Source of the DNA: Acidimicrobiia bacterium
Lineage (GTDB): Bacteria > Actinomycetota > Acidimicrobiia > Spongiisociales > UBA5794
Reading direction: 5' to 3'
Assembly: GCA_029287195.1 (NCBI GenBank)
Contig: JARFRN010000227.1
Location: 1-52,308 of the forward strand
Length of the DNA: 52,308 nucleotides
Every line of letters begins with the position of its first letter. The first letter of the stretch is position 1. The translations under genes were made by a program, and so were the position numbers. Below the pieces are notes generated by a model that was given only the letters and a program-made list of their open reading frames with translations, made no database searches and was not told the DNA's origin. This document shows, in pieces, positions 18,649 through 27,980 of the stretch.

Positions 18649-20940
18649 TCACACCCCCTCCCTGGTGAGTCTTACGAAGTTGACCCGCATCCCCGCTCCC
18701 CCACTGATCGGATCGAGCTTGTAGCGAGTTTGCAGCTTGGTGTCGCTGGCACCCTTGCCGTTGGCTCGGGTGAGGCCCTCAGACTTGTGGCCGAACCCGT
18801 GCGCCATGAACACGGCATCACCTCTTATCCGCTGGGTGGCCTTGACCTTGACCGGACCGTCGGTGACGCCGTCCTGGTTCTCCAGCATCACGTAATCGCC
18901 GTCCTCGATACCGAGCTGCTGCGCGATATCCGCATTGACCCACACCTCGTTCTCGGGATCGAGATCGCTGAGCACCGGCGTGTTCTGTGTCTTGGCAAAC
19001 GTATGCACCGGGCTCCTGCCGTAGAGCAAGCGGAAGTACCCGGCTGGGGGCTCATCAACCGGTTCGTAGACCGGCATTGGGTCGTGACCGGCTTCGGCGA
19101 GCTCCTCTGAATACAGGTTGATCTTGCCGGAGGCGGTGTGGAACGGCGACGAACCATCGAAGTCCTCCAGGTACGGCTTGCCGTCCTGGATGATGACTCC
19201 ACCACGGGACCGCATGTCCTCGATGCTGGAGCCCACCGAAACGAGCCGCTTGTCGATGAACTCCTCGATGGTCTCCCACTTGTAATAACCGTCGAGGCCA
19301 ACTCGGAGACCGAGCTCGCGGGAGATCCACCAACCGGGCTTGGTGTCGTACATCGGTTCGACGGCCGGCTCGCGCAAGGCGATGTAGGGCGTCTTGTGCG
19401 ACACCTTCCACAGGTCCTCGTACCGCTCGAGATAGGTGGCCTCGGGAAGCACGACATCGGCCCAGGCAATGTGTTCCATGGGCAACACGTCGATCGCCAC
19501 GACGAACTCGAGAGCCTTGAGGGCCTCGAGAGTTCGTTGTGGATTCGGCACCGAATGCAGCAGATTGGTCCCGTAGACCATGAGACCCTTGATGGGATAG
19601 GGCTCACCGGTGATCATCGGCTCGATCAGCTCCTGCAAGGCGGTTGGACCGCGCATGAACGCCTGGCGCACGCCGTCGGCCCGTGCCTTGCCGGTCGGAC
19701 CCAGCGGCAGTTCTGCGCTCTCCTCCCCCGGCTCGGCGGAGCAGCCGCCGGAACTACCGGTGATCGTCCACGGCGGCAGCGGGTAGTCATCGAGATACGC
19801 CGACTTGTTGAAGTACAAGCCGCCTTCACGGCCGTAGGCGCCCAGCAGGGCGTTGATGAGATACGTGGCCCTCATGCGCTGCGAGTCGTTGCCGTACCAC
19901 GTCGTGTGACGACCGGGCACGACTGCAGAGCGCGGCAGGTTGGCTGCCATGACTTGGGCGGTCTCCCGGATCTGGGCGGCCGGCAGGTCGGTGATTCCGG
20001 CCGCCCAGTCGGGAGTGAATTCGGCCACATGTGCGGCGAGTTCATCGAAGCCTTGCGTCCATTCATCGACATAGGCCTTGTCGTAGAGGCCGTCGCCGAT
20101 GATCACGTTCATCCATGCCAGCAGAAGCGCGGTGTCCGTGCCCGGCTTGATGGGCAGCCAATAGTCTGCCTTGGCAGCAACGCTGGAGAACCGAGGATCG
20201 ACCACGATGACCTTGGCGCCACGGGCATGGGCATTGGCGAAGTCCTGCATGGTCGTGTTGCGGGCGTCTTCGCCGATGTGGCTGCCGATGAGCGTCATCG
20301 CCTCGATGGCATCCCAATCCACCGGCTCGTGCCCGCCTACCGCCGACCCATAGGTCAATGTGGCAGCCTCGTCGCGGGGGCTGAGGCACAGGGACGACGA
20401 GGGCTTGGCTGCGTTGGGGGTACCCCACGCCTGTGCGAAGTAATCGGCAAACCAGTGGTCGCCCGAGGTATGGCCAAACACGGCAAGGGCCTCCTCGCCA
20501 TATTTGTCCCTGATTTGCAGTAGGGCAGCGGCGGTGTAGTCGAGGGCCTCTTCCCAGGAGACCTCTTTGAACTGGCCCGATCCGCGGTCACCGGTGCGGA
20601 TCATGGGTGCCTGGAGGCGATCCGGGTCGTACATGAACGATGGGCCACCTTGGCCTCGAGCGCACAGCATTCCGCGACTCTTCGGGTCCAGCGGATTGCC
20701 GTCGATCTTGCGAACAACACCGTTGACGGTATGCACCACCACGCCGCAGCGCCATGGACAGATGTCACAGACGTTGTAAGTCGTCTCAATGGGCCCTTCG
20801 AGGTACCACGGCTCCTCGACGGAGAAGACGCCGCCGGCGGGGCCAATTGGATTGGTGGGAGCCATCAATGCCAACCCGCCGCTGGCAAGCCCACCTTTAA
20901 GGAACGACCTGCGCGTGATATCGAGCTTTACACGTGCCAC
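18649..20940 (-). CDS. Tat-exported molybdopterin oxidoreductase (polysulfide/thiosulfate reductase PsrA/PhsA-like)
   Basis: TRRSFLKG Tat signal; CDICPWRCGVVVH 4Fe-4S; molybdopterin-binding and C-terminal dinucleotide-binding segments; GTG start. Confidence 0.88.
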   Translation of the reverse strand: MARVKLDITRRSFLKGGLASGGLALMAPTNPIGPAGGVFSVEEPWYLEGPIETTYNVCDICPWRCGVVVHTVNGVVRKIDGNPLDPKSRGMLCARGQGGPSFMYDPDRLQAPMIRTGDRGSGQFKEVSWEEALDYTAAALLQIRDKYGEEALAVFGHTSGDHWFADYFAQAWGTPNAAKPSSSLCLSPRDEAATLTYGSAVGGHEPVDWDAIEAMTLIGSHIGEDARNTTMQDFANAHARGAKVIVVDPRFSSVAAKADYWLPIKPGTDTALLLAWMNVIIGDGLYDKAYVDEWTQGFDELAAHVAEFTPDWAAGITDLPAAQIRETAQVMAANLPRSAVVPGRHTTWYGNDSQRMRATYLINALLGAYGREGGLYFNKSAYLDDYPLPPWTITGSSGGCSAEPGEESAELPLGPTGKARADGVRQAFMRGPTALQELIEPMITGEPYPIKGLMVYGTNLLHSVPNPQRTLEALKALEFVVAIDVLPMEHIAWADVVLPEATYLERYEDLWKVSHKTPYIALREPAVEPMYDTKPGWWISRELGLRVGLDGYYKWETIEEFIDKRLVSVGSSIEDMRSRGGVIIQDGKPYLEDFDGSSPFHTASGKINLYSEELAEAGHDPMPVYEPVDEPPAGYFRLLYGRSPVHTFAKTQNTPVLSDLDPENEVWVNADIAQQLGIEDGDYVMLENQDGVTDGPVKVKATQRIRGDAVFMAHGFGHKSEGLTRANGKGASDTKLQTRYKLDPISGGAGMRVNFVRLTREGV

Positions 20941-20981
20941 TATTTCCGACCTCTACTCCGACCTCTGTCCATTCCGACCCT

Positions 20982-20997
20982 TGTGAAGGAATTCACA
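20982..20997. promoter_or_regulatory. CRP/FNR-family operator (TGTGA-N6-TCACA)
   Basis: TGTGAAGGAATTCACA, perfect match to the CRP-type consensus, about 42 bp upstream of the Mo-oxidoreductase GTG. Confidence 0.7.
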
Positions 20998-21064
20998 TGT
21001 CCGCATATGCGGATTGGGTAATGTGATCATTCCAGAGTGGGGTGAGTGGACCCAGTGCCGACCT

Positions 21065-21163
21065 GTCCCTTCGGATGGGACGAAGGCCCAGAGGCGGCAG
21101 TCCCTCGCATCCCGGGACAATGGGACCTTTGAAAGGGACCATCAGTCCCAACAGTGGCGGGAC
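21065..21163. repeat. Cluster of eight GGGAC/GTCCC half-sites
   Basis: GTCCC at 21065, 21100, 21145; GGGAC at 21077, 21114, 21122, 21135, 21159, all within 99 bp. Confidence 0.75.
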
Positions 21164-21177
21164 CCTAGTCTGGAAGT

Positions 21178-21206
21178 TTGACCGCTGAACCCAAGTGGTC
21201 CATACT
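21178..21206 (+). promoter_or_regulatory. Sigma-70-type promoter upstream of cimA (TTGACC-17-CATACT)
   Basis: TTGACC 21178..21183, 17-bp spacer, CATACT 21201..21206. Confidence 0.65.
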
Positions 21207-21213
21207 CCCCGCC

Positions 21214-21249
21214 ATGAATTGCCCAACCGGCAACATCGCCATTAGATAG
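21214..21249 (+). CDS. Possible leader peptide MNCPTGNIAIR upstream of cimA
   Basis: ATG AAT TGC CCA ACC GGC AAC ATC GCC ATT AGA TAG, beginning 7 nt after the -10; two Ile codons near the stop; terminator follows. Confidence 0.4.
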   Translation: MNCPTGNIAIR

Positions 21250-21284
21250 GCGCCGCGCCGTATATCGGCGTGTGCGCCGCCGTG

Positions 21285-21308
21285 ACCCTCCGTGCTACGG
21301 AGGGTTTT
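21285..21308 (+). terminator. Intrinsic terminator/attenuator immediately upstream of cimA
   Basis: ACCCTCCGT-GCT-ACGGAGGGT followed by TTT; ends about 20 nt before the cimA ATG at 21329. Confidence 0.7.
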
Positions 21309-21328
21309 GCTTATCCAGGAGCGCTCGA

Positions 21329-22912
21329 ATGAGTACCCGCCCAGTCGAAATATATGACACCACCCTCCGCAACGGCACCCAACAGGAGGGGATTTCGCTG
21401 ACGGCGCGGGACAAACTGAAAGTGGCCCGCCTCCTCGACGATCTCGGTGTTGCCTATATCGAAGGTGGCTGGCCCGGTGCAAATCCGAAAGATGACGAGT
21501 TCTTTCGTCGCGCCAGGACCGAACTCGAGTTGCAGACATCGACACTGGTGGCATTCGGTTCCACCCGGCGGGCCAAGGTGCGACCTGAGGATGATGAGCA
21601 GTTGGCGGCCCTCCTCGCCGCGGAAACCGACGTCATCTGTCTGGTCGGCAAGACATGGGACTACCACGTCGAACACGCCCTCCGTACCGACCTTGACGAG
21701 GCAGTTGCGATGATCGGCGACTCCGTCGCGTACCTACGCTCCCAAGGACGCCGGGTCTTCTTCGATGCCGAGCACTTCTTCGACGGTCATCGGGCCAACG
21801 CCGATTTTGCACTGGCCGCGCTGCGGGCGGCTCACGACGCCGGTGCAGAACGCCTTGTGTTGTGTGATACCAACGGCGGCTTCTTGTCCCACGAGGTGTA
21901 GCGGATTGTCGGCGAGGTGGGCGCAACGCTCGGCGATGCGACGCTGGGGTGCCACTTCCACAACGATTCAGGGATGGCGGTCGGCAACTCGATTACCGCC
22001 GTGCTCGAAGGTGTTCACCAGGTGCAGGGATGTATCAACGGATACGGCGAGCGGACCGGCAACGCCGACCTCTGTTCACTGATCCCCAATCTGTCGCTGA
22101 AGATGGGCTTCGAGACGATCCCGGCTGATCGCCTGTCGCGACTGACAACGGTTTCACACCACCTGGCGGATCTGGTCAACCTCACTCTCGACCCCCACAT
22201 CCCTTACGTCGGTAGCTCAGCCTTCACTCACAAAGCCGGTCTCCACACCTCGGCGCTGGCACGACGCAGCGACGCCTACGAGCACCTGAACCCGGTAAGT
22301 GTCGGCAATGCAACGCGAGTCGTTGTCTCGGAGCTGGCGGGCCGATCAACCGTGTTGGCGAAGGCCAGAGCGCAGGGTCTCGACCTCAGTACCGAAGATG
22401 CCCAGCGGGTGGTCGATCGCATCAAGGAGCTGGAGCACATTGGCTACCAATTCGAGGCAGCCGACGGGTCATTTGAATTGCTACTGCGGGAGGCCCAAGG
22501 GTGGAAGCAGGACTTCTTCGAAATCGAGTCCTACCGTGTCTTTGTCGAGCACCGTAACAACGACGTGGTCGCTGAGGCCACCGTCAAGGTGTACGTAGGT
22601 GACGAGCGCGTGGTCACGACACGGGAAGGAGACGGACCGGTCAGCGCTTTGGACCGGGCGTTGCGGGCCGCGCTGAGTTGGGCTTATCCCGAGATCGCGG
22701 ATATCCATCTCACCGATTACCGCGTTCGCGACCTCGATTCGAGCGACGGAACCAGTGCCCGGGTGCGGGTGCTCTGCGAACATGCAGACATCGAAACCGC
22801 GTGGGGCACGGTCGGCGTACACGAGAACATCATCGATGCTTCGTGGAAGGCAGTGGTTGAAGGCTTGGTCATCGGATTGCTCCGTCACGTCAAGCGGAAC
22901 GGGGACGACTGA
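21329..22912 (+). pseudogene. cimA: (R)-citramalate synthase interrupted by an in-frame TAG codon (21899..21901)
   Basis: N-part VEIYDTTLRNGTQQEGISLTARDKLKVARLLDDLG...LCDTNGGFLSHEV, TAG, then in the same frame RIVGEVGATLGDATLGCHFHNDSGMAVGNS...; RBS AGGAG. Confidence 0.85.
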
Positions 22913-22996
22913 TCAGTCAACTTGGAGTTCGATGCGATCGAACACCAACCTCGGCCACCGACAATGCGCTCGAGTGTTGACGCTATGTTGCCCCAC

Positions 22997-24970
22997 ATGG
23001 ATTCCAAGACCCTTACGGCCACCGATCTATGGAACATGAGCCGAGTCGGCCAGCCCGAGCCGGCAAGCGACGGCAGCTGGGCAGTTGTCCCCGTCACCAG
23101 CTACGACATAGAAGGGAACGAAGGCACTACCCGCCTGTGGCGAGTCTGGGCCGATGGCTCGACCCGGCCCCTCACCAACCCGGATGCGTCCGGCACGGCC
23201 CCGGCACTGGCGCCCGATGGAAACGCCGTCGTGTTCATGCGGAAGCGCGCCGATGCCGACAAGCCGCAACTACACATCATGCGGATCGACGGCGGCGAAG
23301 CAGAGTGTCTTACCGATCTGCCGCTGGGAGTCTCCGCCGCCGGTTGGCTGCCGGACGGCTCGGGTCTGATCCTGGCCGCCCCATTACTGCGCGGCCATCC
23401 CAGCGTCGCTGCCACCCTCGAGGAGCTCGATCGAAGAGACGGTGCACCTACCGAGCCTGTGGTGACCGAGGATCGCATCTATCGGTACTGGAAACGCTGG
23501 CTGGTTGGGGGCGAGATGCACCACCTCTTCCACCTCGACCTATCCAGTCGAGAAGCAGTCGATCTCACGCCCGACCTCGATGATCTGATCGCTCTCGACG
23601 ATCCGACGGGCGTTTTCGATGTATCGCCGGACGGCACCGAAGTGGCGTTTACGGTCGACGTTGCCGGAGTCCCGCACGACCGATTCAGGTTCGCCATCCA
23701 TACGGTTGGCCTGGACGGCGCTCCGCCACAGCAACTCACGTCACCGCACCTGCTGCCTGCGCAGCAGCTGCGACCCCGCTACAGCCCGGAGGGCCGCCAC
23801 CTGATCTACGGCGTACAGCGCGAGCCGGATTACTACGCAGCCCAAGTTGAACTCGTTCACCACAATCGGGAGACCGGGGAAGAAGTGAGCCTTGCCCCGG
23901 AATGGGATCGATCGGCGGGCGGATGGGAGTACAACAGCAAAGGTGACATCGTGTTGCACGCCGGTCATGAGGGTGGCATGGCCGTTTTTGTCCTCCCCCG
24001 GGGAGCCACCTCCCCCACTCAATTGACCAGAGGGCTTTACGCACACGGGCCCCGCCCCACGACCGGCCCGATGTGGCTGCGGGTCGAGAGTCCGGCCCAC
24101 CCGGCAGAAGCGGCAGTTCTCGATGAGAGCGGAGTGCGTCGCGTGGGGGCATTCAATCAGACCATTCTGGACGACCTCGAGATGGGAGCGACCGGGGAAT
24201 TCACCTTCGGCGGAGCAAACGGCGCCCCGGTCCAGGCATACATCGTCTACCCACCGGGATTCGATCGGTCGAAGAAGTGGCCGCTGGTTCACAATATCCA
24301 CGGTGGCCCTCACAACGCATCGGGTGGCTCCTGGCACAGGCGGTGGAACACGCAGGCCCTCGCTGCCGCTGGGTACGTTGTCGTGTCGGTGAATTTCCAC
24401 GGCTCCGATTCTTTCGGCGATGATTTCACTCGGTCGATTCGCGGCGCCTGGGGGGACAAGCCCGCTGCCGACATCCTGGCGGCAACCGACCATCTCATCG
24501 GCGAGGGCTTCATCGACCAGGATCGCATGGCAATCGTTGGCGGCTCGTACGGCGGCTATCTGGTCTCCTGGTTGATCGGTCGGACCAACCGGTTTGCGGC
24601 CGCGATCTGCCACGCGGGTGTTACCGATGTGCTCGGCCAGTGGGCCAGCGACATAACTGCCGGCCGCGAAACGGCGATAGGCGGGGTTCCCTGGGAGGAT
24701 ATGGAGGCAGTGCAGCGTTGGAGCCCGCTGGCACACACCCACGGCATGGCGACACCAACCCTCATCATCCACGGTGAACTCGACTACCGAGTCGTAGTCA
24801 CACAGGGCTTGACGCTCTACGGCATTCTCAAGCAGAAAGGGGTCGATGCCCGGTTGGTCTACTACCCGGATGAAGGACACTGGATCGAGAAGCCGCGCAA
24901 CTCGATCCACTGGTACCGAGAGTTCATGGACTGGCTGGAGCGGTACATTGGTAGAGGACCGTCGCAATGA
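22997..24970 (+). CDS. S9-family prolyl oligopeptidase / acylaminoacyl-peptidase-like
   Basis: Beta-propeller N-half; catalytic GGSYGGYLVSW, C-terminal HGELDYRV...DEGHWIEKP. Confidence 0.93.
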   Translation: MDSKTLTATDLWNMSRVGQPEPASDGSWAVVPVTSYDIEGNEGTTRLWRVWADGSTRPLTNPDASGTAPALAPDGNAVVFMRKRADADKPQLHIMRIDGGEAECLTDLPLGVSAAGWLPDGSGLILAAPLLRGHPSVAATLEELDRRDGAPTEPVVTEDRIYRYWKRWLVGGEMHHLFHLDLSSREAVDLTPDLDDLIALDDPTGVFDVSPDGTEVAFTVDVAGVPHDRFRFAIHTVGLDGAPPQQLTSPHLLPAQQLRPRYSPEGRHLIYGVQREPDYYAAQVELVHHNRETGEEVSLAPEWDRSAGGWEYNSKGDIVLHAGHEGGMAVFVLPRGATSPTQLTRGLYAHGPRPTTGPMWLRVESPAHPAEAAVLDESGVRRVGAFNQTILDDLEMGATGEFTFGGANGAPVQAYIVYPPGFDRSKKWPLVHNIHGGPHNASGGSWHRRWNTQALAAAGYVVVSVNFHGSDSFGDDFTRSIRGAWGDKPAADILAATDHLIGEGFIDQDRMAIVGGSYGGYLVSWLIGRTNRFAAAICHAGVTDVLGQWASDITAGRETAIGGVPWEDMEAVQRWSPLAHTHGMATPTLIIHGELDYRVVVTQGLTLYGILKQKGVDARLVYYPDEGHWIEKPRNSIHWYREFMDWLERYIGRGPSQ

Positions 24971-26358
24971 GCTATGACCTCCACATGAGCCCCGATGACT
25001 TCCGCCGGCGCGGCCACCAGATGGTGGATTGGGTGGCTGACTACTTGGAGAACATCGAGCAATACCCGGTGATCTCGCAGGTCAAGCCGGGAGAGGTGCG
25101 AGCCGCACTCCCGGCGGCGGCGCCGGAAGGACCGGAGCCGTTCGAGACGGTGCTGCGTGATCTCGACGAGATCATCATGCCGGGCATAACTCACTGGCAG
25201 TCACCTCACTGGTACGCCTACTTCCCCGCCAACAGCTCCGGACCTTCGCTGCTCGGAGAACTTGCGGCCGCCGGCCTCGGCGTCCAAGGGATGCTGTGGG
25301 CAACATCACCTGCGGCAACCGAACTGGAGACCGTAGTAGTGGATTGGATGGTCGATCTGCTTGGCTTGCCGACTGAATGGAAGACCACCGGCCGGGGAGG
25401 TGGCGTTATCCAGATGAGTGCCTCGGACTCGACGCTGGTAGCCCTGGTAACGGCTCGCGAGCAGGCTGCTGCGCCGACCGACACTCTCGTGGTATACGCC
25501 TCGGACCAAACCCACTCGTCCTTGGAGAAGGGCGCCCGCATCGCCGGCTTCAGCCACGTTCGATCGATCAGAACGGACGCACAATTTGCGCTCGACCTTG
25601 CTGCCCTGCAGCAGGCGATAACCGCCGATCGGGACGCAGGCCTCATACCGGCATTTGTCGCAGTGACGGTCGGCACCACCGCAACGACCGCTGTCGATCC
25701 GGTCCGGCAGACCGCCACGATCGCAACCCGGGAGGGAATGTGGTGCCATGTCGATGCCGCCTACGCCGGTTCCGCCATGATCTGCCCGGAGTTCCGTCAT
25801 CACCAGGATGGCCTGGACCTCGTCGATAGTTACACTTTCAATCCGCACAAGTGGATGCTGACCAACTTCGACTGCAACCTCTACTACGTGGCCGACCGCC
25901 GACCGCTGCTCGACGCAATGAGCATTCTGCCGCCATACCTCCGCAACGAAGCCACCCTGTCCGGCGACGTGATCGACTATCGGGATTGGCACGTGCCCCT
26001 CGGTAGGCGCTTTCGGTCGCTCAAGCTCTGGTTTGTGCTTCGCCACTACGGCGCTGAGGGAATCCGCCGGTTCATTAGAGAACATGTCCGATTGGCTCAG
26101 GACCTCGCCGGGCGCCTGGAAGCAGACGATCGGTTCGAGCTGGTGGCCCCCCATCCGTTTGGACTGGTGGTCTTTCGCCACACCGATGGCAACGAGGCGA
26201 CCGCGCAACTGGCCAAGCACCTCAACAGCTCCGGCCGTGTCGCAGTCACACCAACAATGCTTGGAGATGCCACCGCAATCCGAGTATCCATCGGGTCGAC
26301 CCGCACGACCGCAGACCATGTCGACCAACTGTGGTCGATGATCGGTGAACTCGCCTGA
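24967..26358 (+). CDS. Group II PLP-dependent decarboxylase (aromatic-L-amino-acid decarboxylase-like)
   Basis: ITHWQSPHWYAYFPANSS; PLP-lysine motif SYTFNPHKWMLTNFDCN. Confidence 0.92.
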   Translation: MSYDLHMSPDDFRRRGHQMVDWVADYLENIEQYPVISQVKPGEVRAALPAAAPEGPEPFETVLRDLDEIIMPGITHWQSPHWYAYFPANSSGPSLLGELAAAGLGVQGMLWATSPAATELETVVVDWMVDLLGLPTEWKTTGRGGGVIQMSASDSTLVALVTAREQAAAPTDTLVVYASDQTHSSLEKGARIAGFSHVRSIRTDAQFALDLAALQQAITADRDAGLIPAFVAVTVGTTATTAVDPVRQTATIATREGMWCHVDAAYAGSAMICPEFRHHQDGLDLVDSYTFNPHKWMLTNFDCNLYYVADRRPLLDAMSILPPYLRNEATLSGDVIDYRDWHVPLGRRFRSLKLWFVLRHYGAEGIRRFIREHVRLAQDLAGRLEADDRFELVAPHPFGLVVFRHTDGNEATAQLAKHLNSSGRVAVTPTMLGDATAIRVSIGSTRTTADHVDQLWSMIGELA

Positions 26359-26717
26359 TGGAATCGACCACGAAAGTCGCCGCCCTCAACACCCGGCTGG
26401 AGGCCGAGCTGGCAGTCGCACAGCTTGCCGAAGCGGGAATCGATTCCTTCATCGTCGCCGACAATGCCGGCGGCACGTTCCCGATGATGCAGATGGTGAC
26501 GGGAGGCTACAAGGTAATGGTGCTAACCGCAGTGGCCGACGAGGCAACCGAAGTTCTCGGAGAAATGGCGACCAATGGATCCTCGGATGCCCGGACTCCC
26601 GGGCTAATGGAGGTCCTGCGCGGGTATTCCCCGAGGGAGCTGGTCATCCTCGCCATCGTCACCTTCGTCGTGGCAATCCCGCTGACCGCATATACAGTGC
26701 GGGTGCTGTTGTTCTGA
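26358..26717 (+). CDS. Small DUF2007-like protein with C-terminal TM helix
   Basis: 119 aa, KVAALNTRLEAELAVAQLAEAGIDSFIVADNAGG, DUF2007-like pattern. Confidence 0.6.
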   Translation: MESTTKVAALNTRLEAELAVAQLAEAGIDSFIVADNAGGTFPMMQMVTGGYKVMVLTAVADEATEVLGEMATNGSSDARTPGLMEVLRGYSPRELVILAIVTFVVAIPLTAYTVRVLLF

Positions 26718-26726
26718 TGTCTCGCG

Positions 26727-27275
26727 TCAGCGCTGCCCGCTGTTGCGGATGATCCCCAGGAACTCGCGCATCATGAATGCCGTGGCCCCCCACATGATTC
26801 CATCGTCGAATTCGTAGAACCACATGGTTCTCCCAAACCACTCCGACGTACGCCACGCCCCGTCGTCGAGGAGCTCCGCAAGTGCCGGTTCGATAACGGC
26901 AGCCACCTCCTCCTCCTGCAGAACGAATTGCTCCGGGCGGCGTACCTTGGCAACGACCGGAACGATCAGGTTCCCCGGATCCCGCGTAGTGATTGGGGTC
27001 AGCCCGCCGATGACGTGGACGCCGTTCTCGGGGAGCCCGATTTCTTCACACGCCTCGCGTTTGGCCGTTTCCTCCGGGCCTTCGCCGGGCTCGAGACGCC
27101 CACCGGGAAAGACCACGTCTCCCGGATGCGTACGCATGTGATCGGGCCGGCGGGTCAGAATGACCCGAACCCGATCCTGCGCATCGCGGTAGACCGGGAC
27201 CAATACCGCCGCCCTAGCCTCGGCTGGGTACCGGACCGGCCCCAATGCCTCAAGACTGGTCCAAATGTCGAGCAC
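26727..27275 (-). CDS. NUDIX hydrolase (CoA pyrophosphatase-like)
   Basis: ILTRRPDHMRTHPGDVVFPGGRLEPGEGPEETAKREACEEIGL. Confidence 0.9.
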   Translation of the reverse strand: MLDIWTSLEALGPVRYPAEARAAVLVPVYRDAQDRVRVILTRRPDHMRTHPGDVVFPGGRLEPGEGPEETAKREACEEIGLPENGVHVIGGLTPITTRDPGNLIVPVVAKVRRPEQFVLQEEEVAAVIEPALAELLDDGAWRTSEWFGRTMWFYEFDDGIMWGATAFMMREFLGIIRNSGQR

Positions 27276-27312
27276 CGAAGCACCTTACGTGATGGCGGGA
27301 TAAGCTGCTGCG

Positions 27313-27927
27313 ATGGCACACCTACTGGGCCACGAGCCTCGGTTCACAACACGGTTGGTGCTGCGCCCGTTTCGGCGTAAAGACACCGGACCCGTTCACG
27401 AGGCGGTGCGCGCTTCACTTCCTGATTTGGCCGAATTCCTGCCTTGGGCAGTGGGTTATCAGCGCAGCGTGACGTCGCAGTTCATCAAGGACTCGATCGG
27501 GGCGTGGGCCAGCGGCAGAGCCTTCGACTTCGCGATCAGAGCCAAGGAAGACGAGGATCGCCACCTCGGCAATGTGTCGGTCTGGTTCACCTCCAAGGCG
27601 AACCTGGTTGGCGAGGTCGGCTACTGGATCCGCAGCGATGTGTCCGGATTGGGTATCGGTACCGAAGCAACGGCGCGCGTCCTCGAGGTGGCATTCAGCG
27701 AACTCCGGATGCATCGCGTGATCGCCCGGATTGCGGCAGGAAATGTGGCGTCGGAGCGGATCGTGCAGAAGCTCGGGTTCCTCAAGGAAGGAACGCTTCG
27801 CGACGAAGTCAAGGTGGGTACCAGGTGGTTGGATCACACCATCTGGGGCCTGCTCGACCGGGAGTGGCGCTACGAGAAGCGCCGCTACGAGACTGAGATC
27901 TCCTACCCCCCGCTGACGGGAACCTGA
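27313..27927 (+). CDS. GNAT acetyltransferase (RimJ/RimL family)
   Basis: RLVLRPFRRKDTGPVHEAV...GYWIRSDVSGLGIGTEATARVLEVAFSELRMHRVIARI. Confidence 0.92.
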   Translation: MAHLLGHEPRFTTRLVLRPFRRKDTGPVHEAVRASLPDLAEFLPWAVGYQRSVTSQFIKDSIGAWASGRAFDFAIRAKEDEDRHLGNVSVWFTSKANLVGEVGYWIRSDVSGLGIGTEATARVLEVAFSELRMHRVIARIAAGNVASERIVQKLGFLKEGTLRDEVKVGTRWLDHTIWGLLDREWRYEKRRYETEISYPPLTGT

Positions 27928-27980
27928 CCGGGCGCCCAAATCGTTCCTTCTGCACCAAGACTCATTAGGGTTCCGAGGAT

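Noticed and set aside
19138-20523. 461-aa plus-strand ORF opposite the Mo-oxidoreductase
   Set aside because: Antisense shadow ORF; the minus-strand product is well supported.
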